A model generated the notes under the pieces. That model searched no databases. It was not told where the DNA came from and saw only the letters and a program-made list of their open reading frames with translations. Positions 21,131 through 34,180 of a DNA stretch of 64,000 bases are shown piece by piece. Origin of the DNA: Blasia pusilla (Eukaryota; Marchantiophyta; Marchantiopsida; Blasiales). Position 1 is the first letter of the stretch. Every line of letters starts with the position of its first letter. The stretch covers positions 27,466,001-27,530,000 of the forward strand of contig CM114272.1 of the NCBI GenBank assembly GCA_050084515.1, given 5' to 3'. The translations under genes and the position numbers were made by a program.

Positions 21131-24100
21131 CTAATGGGGCCAAACTTTTGATCCCCTTACTCCTCTCTTCCATTCACCTAGGTTTGCCATATCGTCGGAG
21201 TCAACCCAGCTAAATTCCATCTGTATAGACAATAGTGTGAGAATGGATGATTTCTTCCTTGAAAATTTGGCAGATCAACATGAGCACTACATGAGAACAC
21301 TTGCCTCATTGTATCACTCACAGAAAAACTTCCAAACTCAGAGAAATGTGGATAAAAGTGCAGACCATAGGATACAGAATTCTGAAGAGTTACCTGTCCA
21401 ACTATAACTGTGTCGCCCTCTTTGACTCCTTGTTCCCGAAGAGTTTTGTTAACACCGCTAGCAGTCAAAACATGCTGAAACCTTCTCACAGCCTCAAAGT
21501 ATCTGTAAAATCCGGACAAACCAGATTGTCACCTTAACAGTATCAAAGAACAGGACAATATTTAACTCTTCAAGGTCCCAAAACGAATTGTTGAAGAAAT
21601 GTAAGTTTACGTAAAAGAAACAGCATGATCCTTACTCCCAGTTGGTCATCTGTGTGAAGCGCTCCAGACCTGCTCCTGTCACTTGCCAGGTTCTAGTGTG
21701 CTTATCAGCAACAATTTTAAACTGCTCAATTGGTGCACTACGTTCCCTTTTTACAATCTCAGCTACTTCGATAGCTTTCTCCTCTTCTGTGAAATGGGAG
21801 CAGAAGCGAGAGCTTTAATTTAGTGAGTAGTTGAGGTGGTGCTAGACTATTACACCACCTCCATTCATCAATAGGATCCCAAGTATTTATGAAGAGGCAG
21901 GAGTGGTAAACAACAAAAATGACAAGAATGAATATCTAGGCACCCAATGGTTGGAATAACTTTAGAATAAGGCTACTGCCAAGAGTAAGCCTCATGAACG
22001 TCCTCAATTGCACCCAGCCTCTCCACTAACAGCACACTAGAATGACAATAATATGAAAAGGCAGAGAGTCATACCTTCCCCATATTGTTCAGTAACTGCA
22101 CCTTGAGCTCTGACAAGTCGATGGGCAGCACGTATGACACTTGATGTGCCTTGTTTTGTAGCTGCACTCATATTATATACCTCTACACCTTTTGCTTGTA
22201 GCTCTTGTTCGAATGCCTCCCAGCGTTCAGCTACTTCAGGAATATCCATTTTGTTGTAAGCTACAATGACTGGCTTCTCGGCTAGAACTGGATTGAAAAG
22301 TTGCAACTCAAGCCGCACTGCTTCATATTCTTCTACTGGCTGACAACTCAAACCATCTACAACATGAACCTGTTACAGAGCTACATTAGTAACAAAAAAA
22401 GCTATTCAAATTACTGAATAGGCCTTTCTGTGAGGTGTCAAAAAAAAGGTGATGAAAGGTGATACACCAGGAAAATTTCTCATCATGCTAGCACAAGACT
22501 CACCAAGTTTAACACAGCCAGGCCCAAGACATTATGATCCCAACCCAGAGCGTCCAGATATGATCCACTCATAAAACTTGCATTGCCAAAGTTTCGGGTG
22601 GCTTGCAGAAAAGAAAGAAATAGGACAATGAATGCTTTCTCTGAAAGTAAATCTGGTGGCAATTCAATGTTGGTGAGATTCTGTACCAAAACTCTGCAAC
22701 GTTCCGTATGTCGCAAAAATTCATGACCCAAACCTGCACCTGTGTGCGCACCCTCCAGCAATCCAGGTAGGTCTGCCACTACCATTGCCACATCATAGTC
22801 CATTGATACCACACCCAAGTTGGGTAGAAGTGTGGTGAAAGGATAATTTGCAATTTCTGGCTTTGCAGCCGAAACTGCACTAAGCAAAGTGCTCTTCCCA
22901 GCATTGGGCACACCAACTATTCCCACATCTGCCACAAGCTTCAGCTCTAGTTGCACCCACCTTTCATTACAAAGAGATAAAGACCCTGTCAGTCTAAGAC
23001 ATAGCCAGCCGCATTCATCACTAGTGGAAAAAATAGAAGCCATCTTATCGCAAAAAGAAAGTTGAGTCAGAGAAACCTTTCCCAAAATGCAATCTACAGC
23101 CCATTTCATCTTATTAGAGTCAATCAGATGCGTGAACTGCAATTGGAGTCACAACAACTAAGAATTTGGCAACATTTCCATGCAGGCCAGTGCACGATGC
23201 CAGTGAGAACTAACTCTCTTGCCAGCTGAGACCACTGGCTGGCATGATTTCCGGCCAGTTTCCAGTGTGCAGTGAGTAAAGGTAATATGGTTATGGGGTA
23301 ATAATGGGCACAAAAACAATTGCGCCTAATCTTTTGGCCATAGAAAAATTTCGACATTAAATGGTTTATGCATTCTTGTATTCTTGACTGTTCTTGACCA
23401 TCCACTCTTACAATTCTTTGACTTTGACAGTTCTGGTTCTCTACTTCGACTGATTGTGTCGACATACGAGCACTCATTACCATAGGACTCATAAACTGCA
23501 GTAAATTAACGAACTCACATTTCCACCCCTTCTTCACCGAACTCAGCTAATTGAGGTGCGTTGTTGCGACCTGTCTTAAATGCAGCATTGCCCCGCCCAC
23601 CAGCCCCGCCGGGAAGCAACCTTTGCCGTTGCCCGGCCTTGGTCAACTCCAGAAGAACTTTGCCCTCCTGTCCAGTCTCTCTCACTATGGTACCAGGCGG
23701 TACCTTCACAGTAATATCAGTCCCAGCTGCTCCCTCTTTACTTTTTCCTCCACCATGTGCTCCTCGTCCTGCCCTGAAGTGAACTTGATTCCTGAATGGC
23801 AGAAGCGAATTCATTGACGAATCCACTTCTATGTAAACATGCCCTCCTCTACCTCCTTTCCCACCTGATGGACCCCCGAAAGGTACAAACTTCTCCCTCC
23901 TGAAAGCTACTACGCCATTTCCTCCATTTCCTGCCTTCACATAAATCTTAGCCCTGTCAAAGCAACGCATGACGGCAGGGATTCCTCTCTCCTTGTTTTC
24001 TACCTCATCATCACTGTCTTCATCATCTGAATCCCACTCTTCAAATCGAGCTTCATTGTGACCTATTCGTACTTTTTCTCTGGATCTCCTAGGGAGGTGT

Positions 24101-25206
24101 CCTTCTGACGTTTCATCCTCCACAAGCTCCCAGACATCACTTAAGGTCTCATAATTCGTAAAATTGGACCTCATTATCCCTACTTCAATGCTCTCCCTGT
24201 CCTTGTTATCAAATCCCCTTGAGTCACTTGTGATACTCTGAACTTTCCCGTTTATTTCGTGAATGGACGTTGTCTCGTCATCGGTCCTGACATTCTTCTC
24301 TGCGAGTTGCAACTCCATCTCCTCCACACGTATCTTCAACTGAGCCAGCTCCTGCTCCATCTGGTACCTTTTAAAATCCACCATATCAACCGGGGTATTC
24401 TTTGACTCAAAGTCCAACCCTGCATCTCCTGACTTTTCTAGCTCTGCAAGTTCTCTTTCTGCCTCAATCAACATCTCCTCCTCCTCTTCAGCAGTCATGG
24501 GGGGCAAGTCTCCCTCCCAAATTTCTACTTCTTCATCCTCCTCCTCGTTCTCTTCATCCACTCCTACTTCGACCCATTCCTCATCGTCGTCCTCTTCAAA
24601 ACTAGAGATGGTAATCAAAGAATTCATCATTTCTGGAACCGTTCCATCATCTAAACCTGAGCTGCTCATATCCTTACTGATAACAGACTGTTCAGCTGGC
24701 TTTCGAGAGACTAACTTTGAAAACCTATCTGAGACTGTAGTTTCATCAGATGGGAGACGGTTAGGAGAATCCACTCTCAAGCAGTCTCTTACCCTTAGAA
24801 TGCCAACTGGAACAACTTCTTCCTCTCTGGGTTGAAGCACACCTACACTCATTGCTCCACCTGATTCTGCAAACAAAATATTCTCTAAATTTTCCACTTT
24901 CTCTTCCATTGCTCTCTTCTTTCTAGCACCTGGAGCAACTCCAACATGTCCTCGACTCTTTCGCAGCGCGTCCTCCCTCTTTTGAACCACCTCAGATCTC
25001 TTTTTCTCCAGCTCTTCGACCCTTCCTCTTGATCTCCGCCGGGCATGGTAATTACAAATTGTAAGTTTTCCTCTTTGGAAACTTTGAGGAGCAACACCTG
25101 TCAGTAATTGGGAACAAATGTGCCTCAGCGAACAAGAGTTCTGTTCCGAAGGGGAAATCTCGTTACCACTGAAGCGTCCGAGCTGAAATTTGACACACAA
25201 GTCCAT
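21131..25206 (-). CDS. ObgC: Chloroplast-type Obg/CgtA GTPase, six exons, 868 aa
   Basis: Exons in transcript order: 25206-23519, 22960-22687, 22369-22075, 21786-21636, 21502-21394, 21220-21131. All introns are GT-AG, and the joined length of 2607 bp keeps one frame to TAG at 21131-21133. Residues 1-413 are an extended N-terminus: a presumed transit peptide, a basic coiled region, then a very acidic tract. The glycine-rich Obg fold spans about 414-563. The G domain follows with G1 GVPNAGKST (579-587), G2 TT in YPFTT (602-606), G3 DLPG (626-629), G4 NKMD (693-696) and G5 SAA (722-724). A C-terminal OCT domain spans about 770-850. In plants ObgC binds plastid ribosomes and is needed for plastid translation and thylakoid formation. 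The start is the first ATG in the open frame; an upstream exon is possible because TTTTCAG lies just before it. All GTPase motifs are intact. Confidence 0.94.
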
Positions 25207-25691
25207 CACTAAAGCATCAGTATCTCTGAAAATCAATCAAAAATCTGGCTCAATTTTGGATAGGCATTTTGTTCTGAACCGAATTGGCTTGTATCATACT
25301 GGGCCTACAGCTCTTGGTGATGTCCATCAGTGGACTGTATTCACTACCACTTCTATCAAAGCAACAATAGGCAAATCTTCTTTCCTCTTGCTTGGGATTT
25401 TCACTTTCACAGACGGAACTCAAACTCTATTCGGAACATCCGATGCACCAGTCGTGTCATCGGCAAATATGAGGTGAAATCCAAACAGAAAAATAATTCT
25501 TAGTCAATCAGCCCACTGTAACAGCTTTGAACTACTATCTATGCTGTGAACCCCACAAACCTTCTCCCTTATCTGAGTCCATGAACTCCTGGAACTCTTA
25601 CTGATGTTAGTTCACATTTCTGTAAGCTCCGTCTTGTCACAATAAAGTTTCATCTAATCTAAGAAACTGAATGGTAGGTGAAAGCATATAC
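25207..25691. other. Spacer between Obg and the GOGAT remnant
   Basis: This 485-bp stretch lies upstream of the Obg start and downstream of the last recognisable Fd-GOGAT exon. The next expected GOGAT exon is not here, so the truncation point of that gene falls in or before this interval. It must contain the Obg promoter or 5' UTR unless transcription starts inside the GOGAT remnant. I see no clear TATA box. Confidence 0.5.
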
Positions 25692-28600
25692 CTGAGGAAA
25701 TCGTTGTTTGAAGTTATCATTCAACATGTGATCCCTTCCAGACAAAACCACCACCGGCATATCATCACCCATCATCAAAGTAGGTTCTTTCCCCTGAGCA
25801 GCCATGTTCTCAGTAACCATTTGAACGTCTTCTGAAGAGAAACCAACACTCCTGGGGCAACAAATCAATTGCACCTGTCAACAATGTACAAGTACTTCAC
25901 TACAGGCCATAGACATGGATTGCATGAAGGCAAGTATGAGATCTGTAAGAAGCCACAAGATCCAAGTAAAAGTATTTAACAAAACATACTGGTGACATCT
26001 TCTCGAAATTTCAGAATCTAGTTGTGTCGAGCTCAGAAATTTTGTGACTTGTAAAGTGCCGCTCGCTTCATCCAACCATCTCCGGTATGGCTTAGCACTA
26101 GCAACACACTTCTTTACTGCAGTATTTTCAAGTACCTGAAATTGTAGCATACACATGTGCACGTTTTTTATAATTTTTACACATATTATACACAATTTTA
26201 AAATGACTAAAGCATAAGAAAATATGAAAGATAAAATTGCATTACTCTTCCTGTCCATGAGAACTCACAACCAAAAGCACATTCAAAGTTCGTCAAGTAT
26301 AGACAATTCGAAACCAATGACCAGAGCAGTGTACATAGAGAAGGACCATACCTCCCCTGTCTCAAGATTAACTACTATCATCATTCCAGGACCCAAGCGA
26401 CCTTTCATGACAATGTGTTCTTCATCTGAATGGAGCACCCCAACCTGCTCTCATGCCCCAAAAAAGATGTCAGTGTCTCCTGCTTTATTGGTGACTCTCC
26501 ATAGATGATTCCCAACTCACCCAGAAGACTTCACTTTTGAAATATCCTTCAAATCATTACGCTTTGTATCCACTGTTGAGCCACTTGCTGTAAGTTGCCC
26601 TGCTTTCGAGAAGTAGAAATTCTGCTAGAGCAAGCCTACCTAAGACATGACTTCACCCAAACTCAGTCCTTCATCCTTCAAGTGATTTTGCTCTCAAGGA
26701 AGTCATGAAAGTGCAGCTACACTGTACTGCCAGATCAGTGAGAAGTGAACCATGAAGCACTACCAAACTGCATGATGTAGGTGAAAGGCATGAAAATGAA
26801 GAAACAGGAAGGAGAAGATAGAACTTGCAGTGGAGTACCTCAGATTCAACATACAATCTGTCATTATCTGTACGCCAATAACGAGCAGGTCGAAGACCAT
26901 TGCGATCTAGGCAAGCTCCTACCGTTCTCCCATCACTAACAAACACACCCAAGCCCGCAAACTATCTGCTATAAATCACAAAAAAAATGTATTCTTGTTG
27001 CTTCCCACTAGATCCAACAAAACTAACTATAAGATAGGTCTTTGTGATCCAGGTCATATTTTGTCATCCATACTAATATAATAGGCACATTTTGCTGCCG
27101 TCATGCAATTGCAAATAAGTTATTTTAGTGGTCAAGGGAAACTTTATATTATACTCTGTTAGTCAATCTGTATGATGGATTCGAATGTGAAAACTTCTCT
27201 AAAGCTTCTAAGAAAACACTTATGTTTGTCCTCACCACATCACAATAACAAAAATGTGATTCAATCAAATATTTTGAGGTATCTCCTGGACGTTATGAGA
27301 CCCAATTATGGGGTGTTTATCCAGATAAATAGGTACTGCACTCTTTATAATACCTGAAGAGCATCAATGCAGGTCCATCCCAAGCTTCCATCTGCCCCTT
27401 GTCGAAGTCATAGAAATCCTTCACCTGGTATAGACCCAAACCCACCCCAATTTCTCTGTTGTTGAGGTGAAAGTAGTGAGCTGAAAATGTTCCCCAAACC
27501 AAACAATACAGAGGTGTAGGAAAAGAGTAGGGCTAAGCGATATGCAGCAGAAAACTATAGGTACATGAAATAAGAACGAATTACATCATGAATGGGATCA
27601 CTGGGCAGGTTTCCAAACCTAAAATCACCGGAAATGAAGTCAAGGGACTTCCGAACAGAGACTTCTTACAGACTTCTACAATCCCCAGTGATGTTCCCCA
27701 GAAGAGCATGCTCACTTGGTCAAGTCTAACATCAAGTAAAACTAACCGATGCAAGAACTCAACCCTTTTGTGGAGATTATGATAAGTTTGCATTGCATCA
27801 AAGCAGACTAATTTAGCAAGCCTCACAAGACATCATCTCCTTTTACATGCTGCTTCTGCCAGCAAATGCACCAATCCCATGAGAAGAAAAGTATAAGGCT
27901 CATATCTGAGTTTTAGCTACTCTTGTTTGTTTGCGTACAAAGGCACATCAAGTAAGAAAGAAGAATCCCCTCTGGGTAATTCACATTAAAGGTGTGATGA
28001 TTCTGGTAAGCTTATGGAACCAAGATCATCACGGACTCCTCAGGACTACATCTGCTTCTTACCAACAACAGTGCAAATAAAAACCTGGTTCATCAAAAAT
28101 CTTTTCTACTCCGCACAAGATGGAACGTACGCAAAGAGATAAGTATGCAAACTAGAGGGTATACACAATTTGCAGATGTAACTCTTAGGCAAATTCAAAC
28201 CGCTCATCAAGCATGTGACTACAATCAAATAAACACAAATTATGTCCTGGATTGAAGCTCTGCTGTTACGTGAAGATTAGCTGAATCAGATACCTTTTCC
28301 TCCCCAATTGGTATAGTCTCCTCTTCTCTCCCATGCCACACAGGACTATACAAGGTGGCCTCATGAGCTTGGATCCAGTTCAAGTTACCCTACACAATCA
28401 ACCCCAAGATGAAATTTGACCATATGATCTTAGCTGGTTTGAGAACATCCATGTGAGACAGGTCTTCAAGTACGCACTGACTCAGAGGTGTTGCCAGGAT
28501 TATAAGTTGAGAGGTACTCACTTGGAAATACTTCACTCTAAATATCACATTCTGGAGGCATATCAGGAGTAATCACACAAGCAATCCACGACAGTAGTGA

Positions 28601-31535
28601 AGGTTGATCTAAAACATTCATTTTCTTGTGTGTCTCTAAATATACATTGTGTGCTTGCACTAAATAAGAGAACTCTCGCTTCACATACCTGCAACGTGTT
28701 GATCTCTCCATTGTGCCCCAAAAATCTCATAGGTTGAGTAAGCGGCCATCTTAGGTTTGTGTTGGTTCTAAAGCGTTGGTGATAAATAGCAAATGGAGAC
28801 TTGTAAAGCTCATTCTGTAAATCCAAGTAGAACTTTCCAAGAACTTCTGATCGAAGCATTCCTTTGTACACAATGGTCTGACTAGAGAAGGAGCAGAAAT
28901 AGGTCTCTTCACCCCATGGTTCATTCCAGCCCCTCTTCTCCATGAGCTTACGAGTTGCATGAAGCTCTCTTTCTATGTCATCAACAGATTCCTCTGCTGT
29001 TACCTTCACAAAAACCTGTTGAATGTTTGGTAAAGTTTGTTTGGCATAGTAACCTGCCACCGTCTCTTTCGTGGGTACTGTTCTCCAACCTAGAATTTGA
29101 AGTCTCTCGCTAGCACAGATGCTTTCAAATGCTGCCACAAGGAGAAAAGCAGCAGTAAAAATGTCAGCAAACTGCAACCTCCATGGTTCCCATTCAATGT
29201 CCTTCTCTAAAGTAGTGTTACATCAAAGAATTAACTTAGCCCAGAATAAAGAATTGTATACTGGTCATTCCAAAGTCAAACAATGGGCACCAAAGATGAA
29301 TGTCATTCATTTGCCACTACTGTCTCCAGCTCGGAATTGTTGTAAGCTCCTCATAGTTATAAACTTGCTAACCATGCCTCCAGTAAACTTGTCTAAGCTG
29401 CAATTTGCTTTCTTGTTGTCTTCATCATAGAGCTCAGCCCCTGCTCAAAAGAGATGATCCCTGTAACCACCTTATGGGCTGGAAAACTAAACAGAGCAAA
29501 TGCAATCTACCTCCCAAGTCTGCCGTTGAATGACCACCCACTGACTAATGAAAATCTATTTCTTTATAGAGTTGAAATAATGTCAATCTTAAGTTAACCA
29601 CAGAGCGTTGCCTCTGTATTGATTGAAAGATTATAATCATTAAAGAATTTTGTCTGTTGACTGACCTCAGCATTATGTTCCTAAAAAGGTGCAGATATGA
29701 ATCAGTGGGCAGGCTCTTCGATTTTCATTGAGCCTGCCCACTGATTCACCCACAAAAGTTGAATGTGCTAGTGATGGTACGAGACCATTCTTTGGCAGGA
29801 AGAAAATGTCATTTGTCTACATATATACTGTTACTTTGCACTCCTCCAGTCTGGACAAACGTTTTAGTCACACACACGACACCTCGAGGTAATTCCTAAA
29901 AAGTGCCCAAATATAGACTACTTCAATCTCTCCTGGTGATTTATTTTGTTAAGGAAATTTTCTTGAGTACAGGGTATAAATGGCTACGTGCTATCTTTGT
30001 CTAGAACTTGTGGCCAATTGCAATGCTTGGCGATGTGCTAACCGGACTTTCGATTTCTTACATGGGTGTACAGTGGTGAAGGAGCAACAGACGTTCAACA
30101 CCGCTGACCTACGTTAGCGTTAACAACCTCAAGTCACTTACAAAGGCATTAAGAATGAGGGACAGACCCAATTGATCAAAATTTGTAACTGGGAAAATTC
30201 TCAGGTTTCAGATCGGAGATCATTTGAGAACTTCGTTGACCTCCCAATATCTTGCCAGCGCATGAACAAGTGCACCTGCAATTATACTACCTAGGGAACG
30301 TATACCAAAACACAGACTATGTTGGTCTATCCATGACTATTGTCATGATTTTTCTCCGCTGTTCTTCTCTACGAGGGACTAAGAAGACATTTACCCAGAG
30401 GATGGTCAGATCATAATTACCAAGTGATAAAGCAAATCTGTTCTGGAGTGATATTACCTGCTTTCGCGGCAGATTGCAGCTGTTCATCCTGAGGAAGAAA
30501 GACCATCCCTACTGCAACATTTGAACCGCTCACAGATGGTTGCCCATGTTCCGTAAACCAGTCATCGAAAAGCTCCCATGGAATTCGTGTCATAATTCCT
30601 GCACCATCTACTGAGTCATTGTCTGCACCGCGGAGGACACGGCAACCTCCGCGGTGTTCCATACGGGCAAGAGCCGAGAGTGCATCTTGAACAACTTCAA
30701 ACGATGACAGGTTTTTTAAATTGGCTATGAAACCAACTCCGCAGGCGTCACGCTCATCTAAAATATCTTCCATATTTGCGACCTGCGCGATACAGTAGAG
30801 AAGATCGCGTCATGGACAGCAAGACTGAGTTTCCGAGTCAAATCTCCCAAAATTCCGACGTGTCCATACACTAATGCTGTAAGTCGTGCACTAAGGGATG
30901 CCCCAGCGTGAGAGCGATGAAACACATATGCCACACGGCTGCCGAGTATGCCTATTAGTAACCTGAATAGCCTTAATGTGAGATAACCACACGTGTATGT
31001 GACAGAAACGGGCTCTTCTTAGATTCTGTCATCAAATGCTTGGACAGGGCAGGTTTGTTCGTAAAATTCAATCCCTTCTCTGCCCAGATAATTCTATACG
31101 ACACAGTGCCTAGAACTAGGGGATTACGTCGACTATAACTGCCTTTGGACCCTTGCAGATTCGAGACACATTATTCTATATACAATTGAACTTCAAAATT
31201 ACCTGGTATTTCCTCTCCGACACAGAATAGACTCCGACACTGCCGTGCAGTGATGCACAAACATGCTTCCAACTTGAAAACCGTGCATTCCACTTTCTGT
31301 CGGCTAACTCGTTGTTCGTTCCCTTGTTTAGAAACGACGACCTCAGTTTCAGACTTCCATAAGGCCCATCACAAGAAGGGATTCTAGACGTGTCCCTCCG
31401 CTGAGACACATCCTGGGGGTATTCGTTGAGAGGCGCAAGAGAAGATGAGCAGTAGATGGATGAGGAGAGTCGAGATGAGGAATCCGTCGAGGATTTTGCA
31501 CGCAGAGATGGTATGAGAGAGCTGGCTAACGCCAT
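25692..31535 (-). pseudogene. GLU: Fd-GOGAT (ferredoxin-dependent glutamate synthase) 5' remnant
   Basis: Plastid enzyme that makes two glutamates from glutamine and 2-oxoglutarate; only the N-terminal amidotransferase side remains. Exons in transcript order: 31535-31203 (Ser-rich transit peptide), 30782-30458 ([14 protein letters not shown], with the Cys that becomes the N-terminal nucleophile), 29131-28689 ([12 protein letters not shown]), 28389 to about 28294, a degenerate exon around 28085-27970, 27424-27354 ([14 protein letters not shown]), 26935-26839 ([13 protein letters not shown]), 26444-26352, 26135-25990, 25851-25692. Most splice sites are GT-AG and in phase. The degenerate exon reads PEESVMILVP, then TAA at 28012-28014 where Glu is expected, then AYQNH, and its donor is GG instead of GT. 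The FMN and iron-sulfur synthase parts, about two thirds of the enzyme, are absent. A functional copy presumably lies elsewhere. Confidence 0.9.
29698..29748. repeat. Perfect 19-bp inverted repeat (hairpin) in a GOGAT intron
   Basis: TGAATCAGTGGGCAGGCTC at 29698-29716 is exactly reverse-complementary to 29730-29748, with a 13-nt loop. It lies in the intron between the second and third GOGAT exons. The stem is short for a plant microRNA precursor, and a foldback or MITE remnant is equally possible. Confidence 0.9.
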
Positions 31536-32059
31536 CGCAGGCCACGCCTCAAATTTGTAAATTTGATCCCCACAGTGGTCCGATGCCGGCTACATTCGGC
31601 GTCTACAACTAGCGATCTTTATGTACCACAGCTGCAAGCCGCATGTACATCTCCGGCAAGCTAGGACTACGGCACGCGACCTCGAACAAAGGGCGGCCCT
31701 TCTCCGGCTATTACCGGTTCCGCAACGGAGCCTCACGTGTGCGCACGGGTGAAGTAAGAATATAAAACCCATTGGGATATATAAACGGGATGGAAAACCC
31801 ATTGGGATACAAAGGAATGGGGCATAGAGAGCGAATAACCGGCGGGACAAAACTGGTCCGAATAGACATAAGGGGCCTCTCTCCTAAATACCAAAATCAC
31901 CAACAAATAATGTCGGCAAAATGTAGAGAATTATGGTTATTACTAAGTGGGTTTCTAGCATTGGTGTCTCCAACCGGGCATTTGAAGTCCATTTCCCTGG
32001 ACACGTTCCAAAGTTATAGAGACCCGTTGCCTACAATAAAGTATCGCAATGGTTAAGGA
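31536..32059. other. GOGAT upstream region and truncated element edge
   Basis: No gene seen. The part next to 31535 would have held the GOGAT promoter. A 15-bp direct repeat, AAACCCATTGGGATA, occurs near 31766 and again about 30 bp later. Recognisable gypsy-type sequence starts at about 32060 without any terminal repeat before it. Confidence 0.45.
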
Positions 32060-33140
32060 TAACCCATTTCTCGACTGAGTTGATGGGTGCAATCCGTAAG
32101 GAACGTAAGGAATGTTGTTGGTGTGCAGGCACGAAGGGCGATGGGAGAAGCGAGTGCGACGACTCCTATTGTTGATGCATAGGAGGGGCATGTGTCGAGC
32201 ACGTTGGGGGGTACGCCCGCTGAGGCTTTTTGGCTGGCCGCTTCACTATGTGAGCGCGGAGTTGGAGTTCCTACATCACGTTCAGAGGTGATGGCAGAGG
32301 AGGTGATGGACCTGCCCTTGGAGCGGATGCTAGGGCCGTCCACGTCAGATTCATGGCAGGCTGCGGCTGGTAGGATGGCGGAGATGCCCGCTAGACCCGC
32401 GATAGAGCGTGCCATGGCTTCTCCTGGTGTTGTGTTGCTGGATAACCGAGGAGAGGTCTTCCAGTTGGTGAGTCCTGGAGGTAGAGCTTTTAGTCAGCAA
32501 GCGTCTTGTTGATTCAGAGCGCAACCCTTGATGTTGGGGAAAGCGTCATTGAGGATTGGGCTTGACGAGAGCCGATGTGGAGCGTTGTCCATTCTCGATT
32601 GACATCCTTGGGTGGAGCGAGTACCACAATATATCACCCGACAGGAGGTCGTGGTGAGGATTTGCCCGGGACATCCTACAGATGAGTCCGTGGTGCGCGC
32701 CAAGGCGATAGTGACTGATGGAGATGGTTGGTGGAGCAGTGTTATACCCGATGGGGTTTTCCCTGGATTATTGGGAGGAGTCACCATCCTACAGACCAGG
32801 ATGGCAGTCAGGTGATGGGCGCCTTAGCTCATTACCCGTTCGATTCACAGGTGCAGTGATCGAGCAACGGCCAGGAGAGATGGCGACCTTAGCAGCATTT
32901 AGTAGTGCCATCACTTGGCCTAGTGATTTGATTGAGGGACATGTCCATGCAGAGGATACTCCCGTTCCTAACATTTCTATGGAGAGGAGTGTTATGGTAG
33001 CTGCATCATTCGGTGGAGGAGAGGTGCCGTTGTGGGGCTCGACTGAGGAGCTTCAACGATTGGCAGATGAGCACGTGCAGACCGCGAGGCGTTTGCACCA
33101 GAGCGTGACGGGTCTGAGGAACCCGAGGTAGCAGGGAGTG
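32060..33140 (+). pseudogene. Element copy 1: pre-protease linker and protease remnant
   Basis: A frame at 32192-32512 (TPAEAFWLAASLCERGVGVP) aligns with copy 2 at about 49950-50150. The retropepsin region follows near 32500-32540, where the expected D-S/T-G-A box reads DSER, so the active-site glycine is gone. A block corresponding to VLYP..F.LD.W in copy 2 lies near 32750. The frame changes several times. Gag and the zinc knuckles are absent. Confidence 0.7.
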
Positions 33141-33149
33141 CTACGATGA

Positions 33150-34180
33150 CACCCTTGGATACCACACCCATTGTGTGGTGTACCCCGGAGGAGGGTATTC
33201 GAGTGTTAGATCTCTTTGGAGGGATTAACATCGGGTTAGCTGCTGTTTTGTAGGCAGGAGTGCGAGTACAACAGTACCTGTATGTGGAGAGTGATGATGT
33301 TGCGAGGCGCGTCTCACTACGACATGTGGCGCAATTACGCCTACGTTTTCCCGACTTATTGTATCAAGGCCCGTCCAGCGATCTGGGTACTAGAGTTCCC
33401 TACCGAGGATATTTTGTTGTTGGGGCGCAAGACTTAGAGCGGTAGGGACCATTGATTTGGTCATTGCCGGTTGGCCATGTCGTACAATCGAGTCTTTGAG
33501 GCGGCGGCAAGCGGGTTGGTGACACCGGTCCAGGTTGTTTTGGGAGATGTTGAGGGTCTTACGGCGAGCTGTGGAGCACCGGCCTCGTTCTCCGTCTACA
33601 TTTCGAGAATGTGCCAATCTTAGGAGACCCCAGTCACGGGTGGTGACGAGTGCTCATCAGTGCGTGCTGGATCGCCCAAGAAGTGTTCTTGGATGCGGCG
33701 AGTGTAGGTTCTAGAGCTCATCGCCCGGCGTCTATGGTGGACCAACTTGGTGCCCCATGCGGTGTTATGGAGGGCGATGCAAAGTGGAGCGCCCTCCCAT
33801 TTGTTAGTGGATTCCATTCTCGATCCAGGTCATCGATCACAGTGCGGTGAGGCACGATGATCGACCACCGTTGACTCGGGTCAACAGGGTAGGCAAGCAA
33901 GCGGGCGCCTTGCCCACGCGTTTGTGAGTTTTCCGCTTCCTATGCATACAAGGAGGCCGGTCTTGGCTTGGTTTGGGATGACCAGGTTCAGCGGTTGGTG
34001 GAGCCCAACTCGACGAGAGAGAGCGGCGATGGGATTTCCCACAGAGTGACGGCAGTACCATCGTGTCGAGGCATCACGACGCCATGTCTTGGGTCAGCGA
34101 TGGACTGAATCGCTTGACATGGATCCTCGCCTTGGGAGTGGTGAGCAACGTCGTATGAGATCGCGACGAGATCATAGTGG
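33150..34180 (+). pseudogene. C5-cytosine DNA methyltransferase domain in retroelement pol, copy 1
   Basis: Domain predicted to transfer methyl from S-adenosylmethionine to cytosine C5. Motif I reads LDLFGGINIGLAAVL near 33208-33250. A TAG at 33251-33253 interrupts it, followed by AGVRVQQYLYVE. Motif IV is AGWPC, with the catalytic Cys codon at 33478-33480. After a frameshift, motif VI is readable as ENVPILGD near 33605-33630. The C-terminal part (DERERRWDF, then a segment ending in SDGLNRLTWIL at about 34090-34130) parallels the ER.MGF and LG.AMDLN..TW region of copy 2. Motif order and the short target region resemble DNMT3/DRM more than DNMT1/CMT; this is a family-level inference. It lies between protease and RT. 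Frameshifts and stops make it inactive. Confidence 0.82.

Noticed and set aside
24402-24835. Plus-strand open frames opposite the first Obg exon
   Set aside because: They are the complement of the acidic Glu/Asp tract and read as Ser/Pro-rich low-complexity sequence; the Obg frame explains the region.
25692-31535. Fd-GOGAT as a functional gene
   Set aside because: Premature stop, lost donor site and absence of the whole synthase half.
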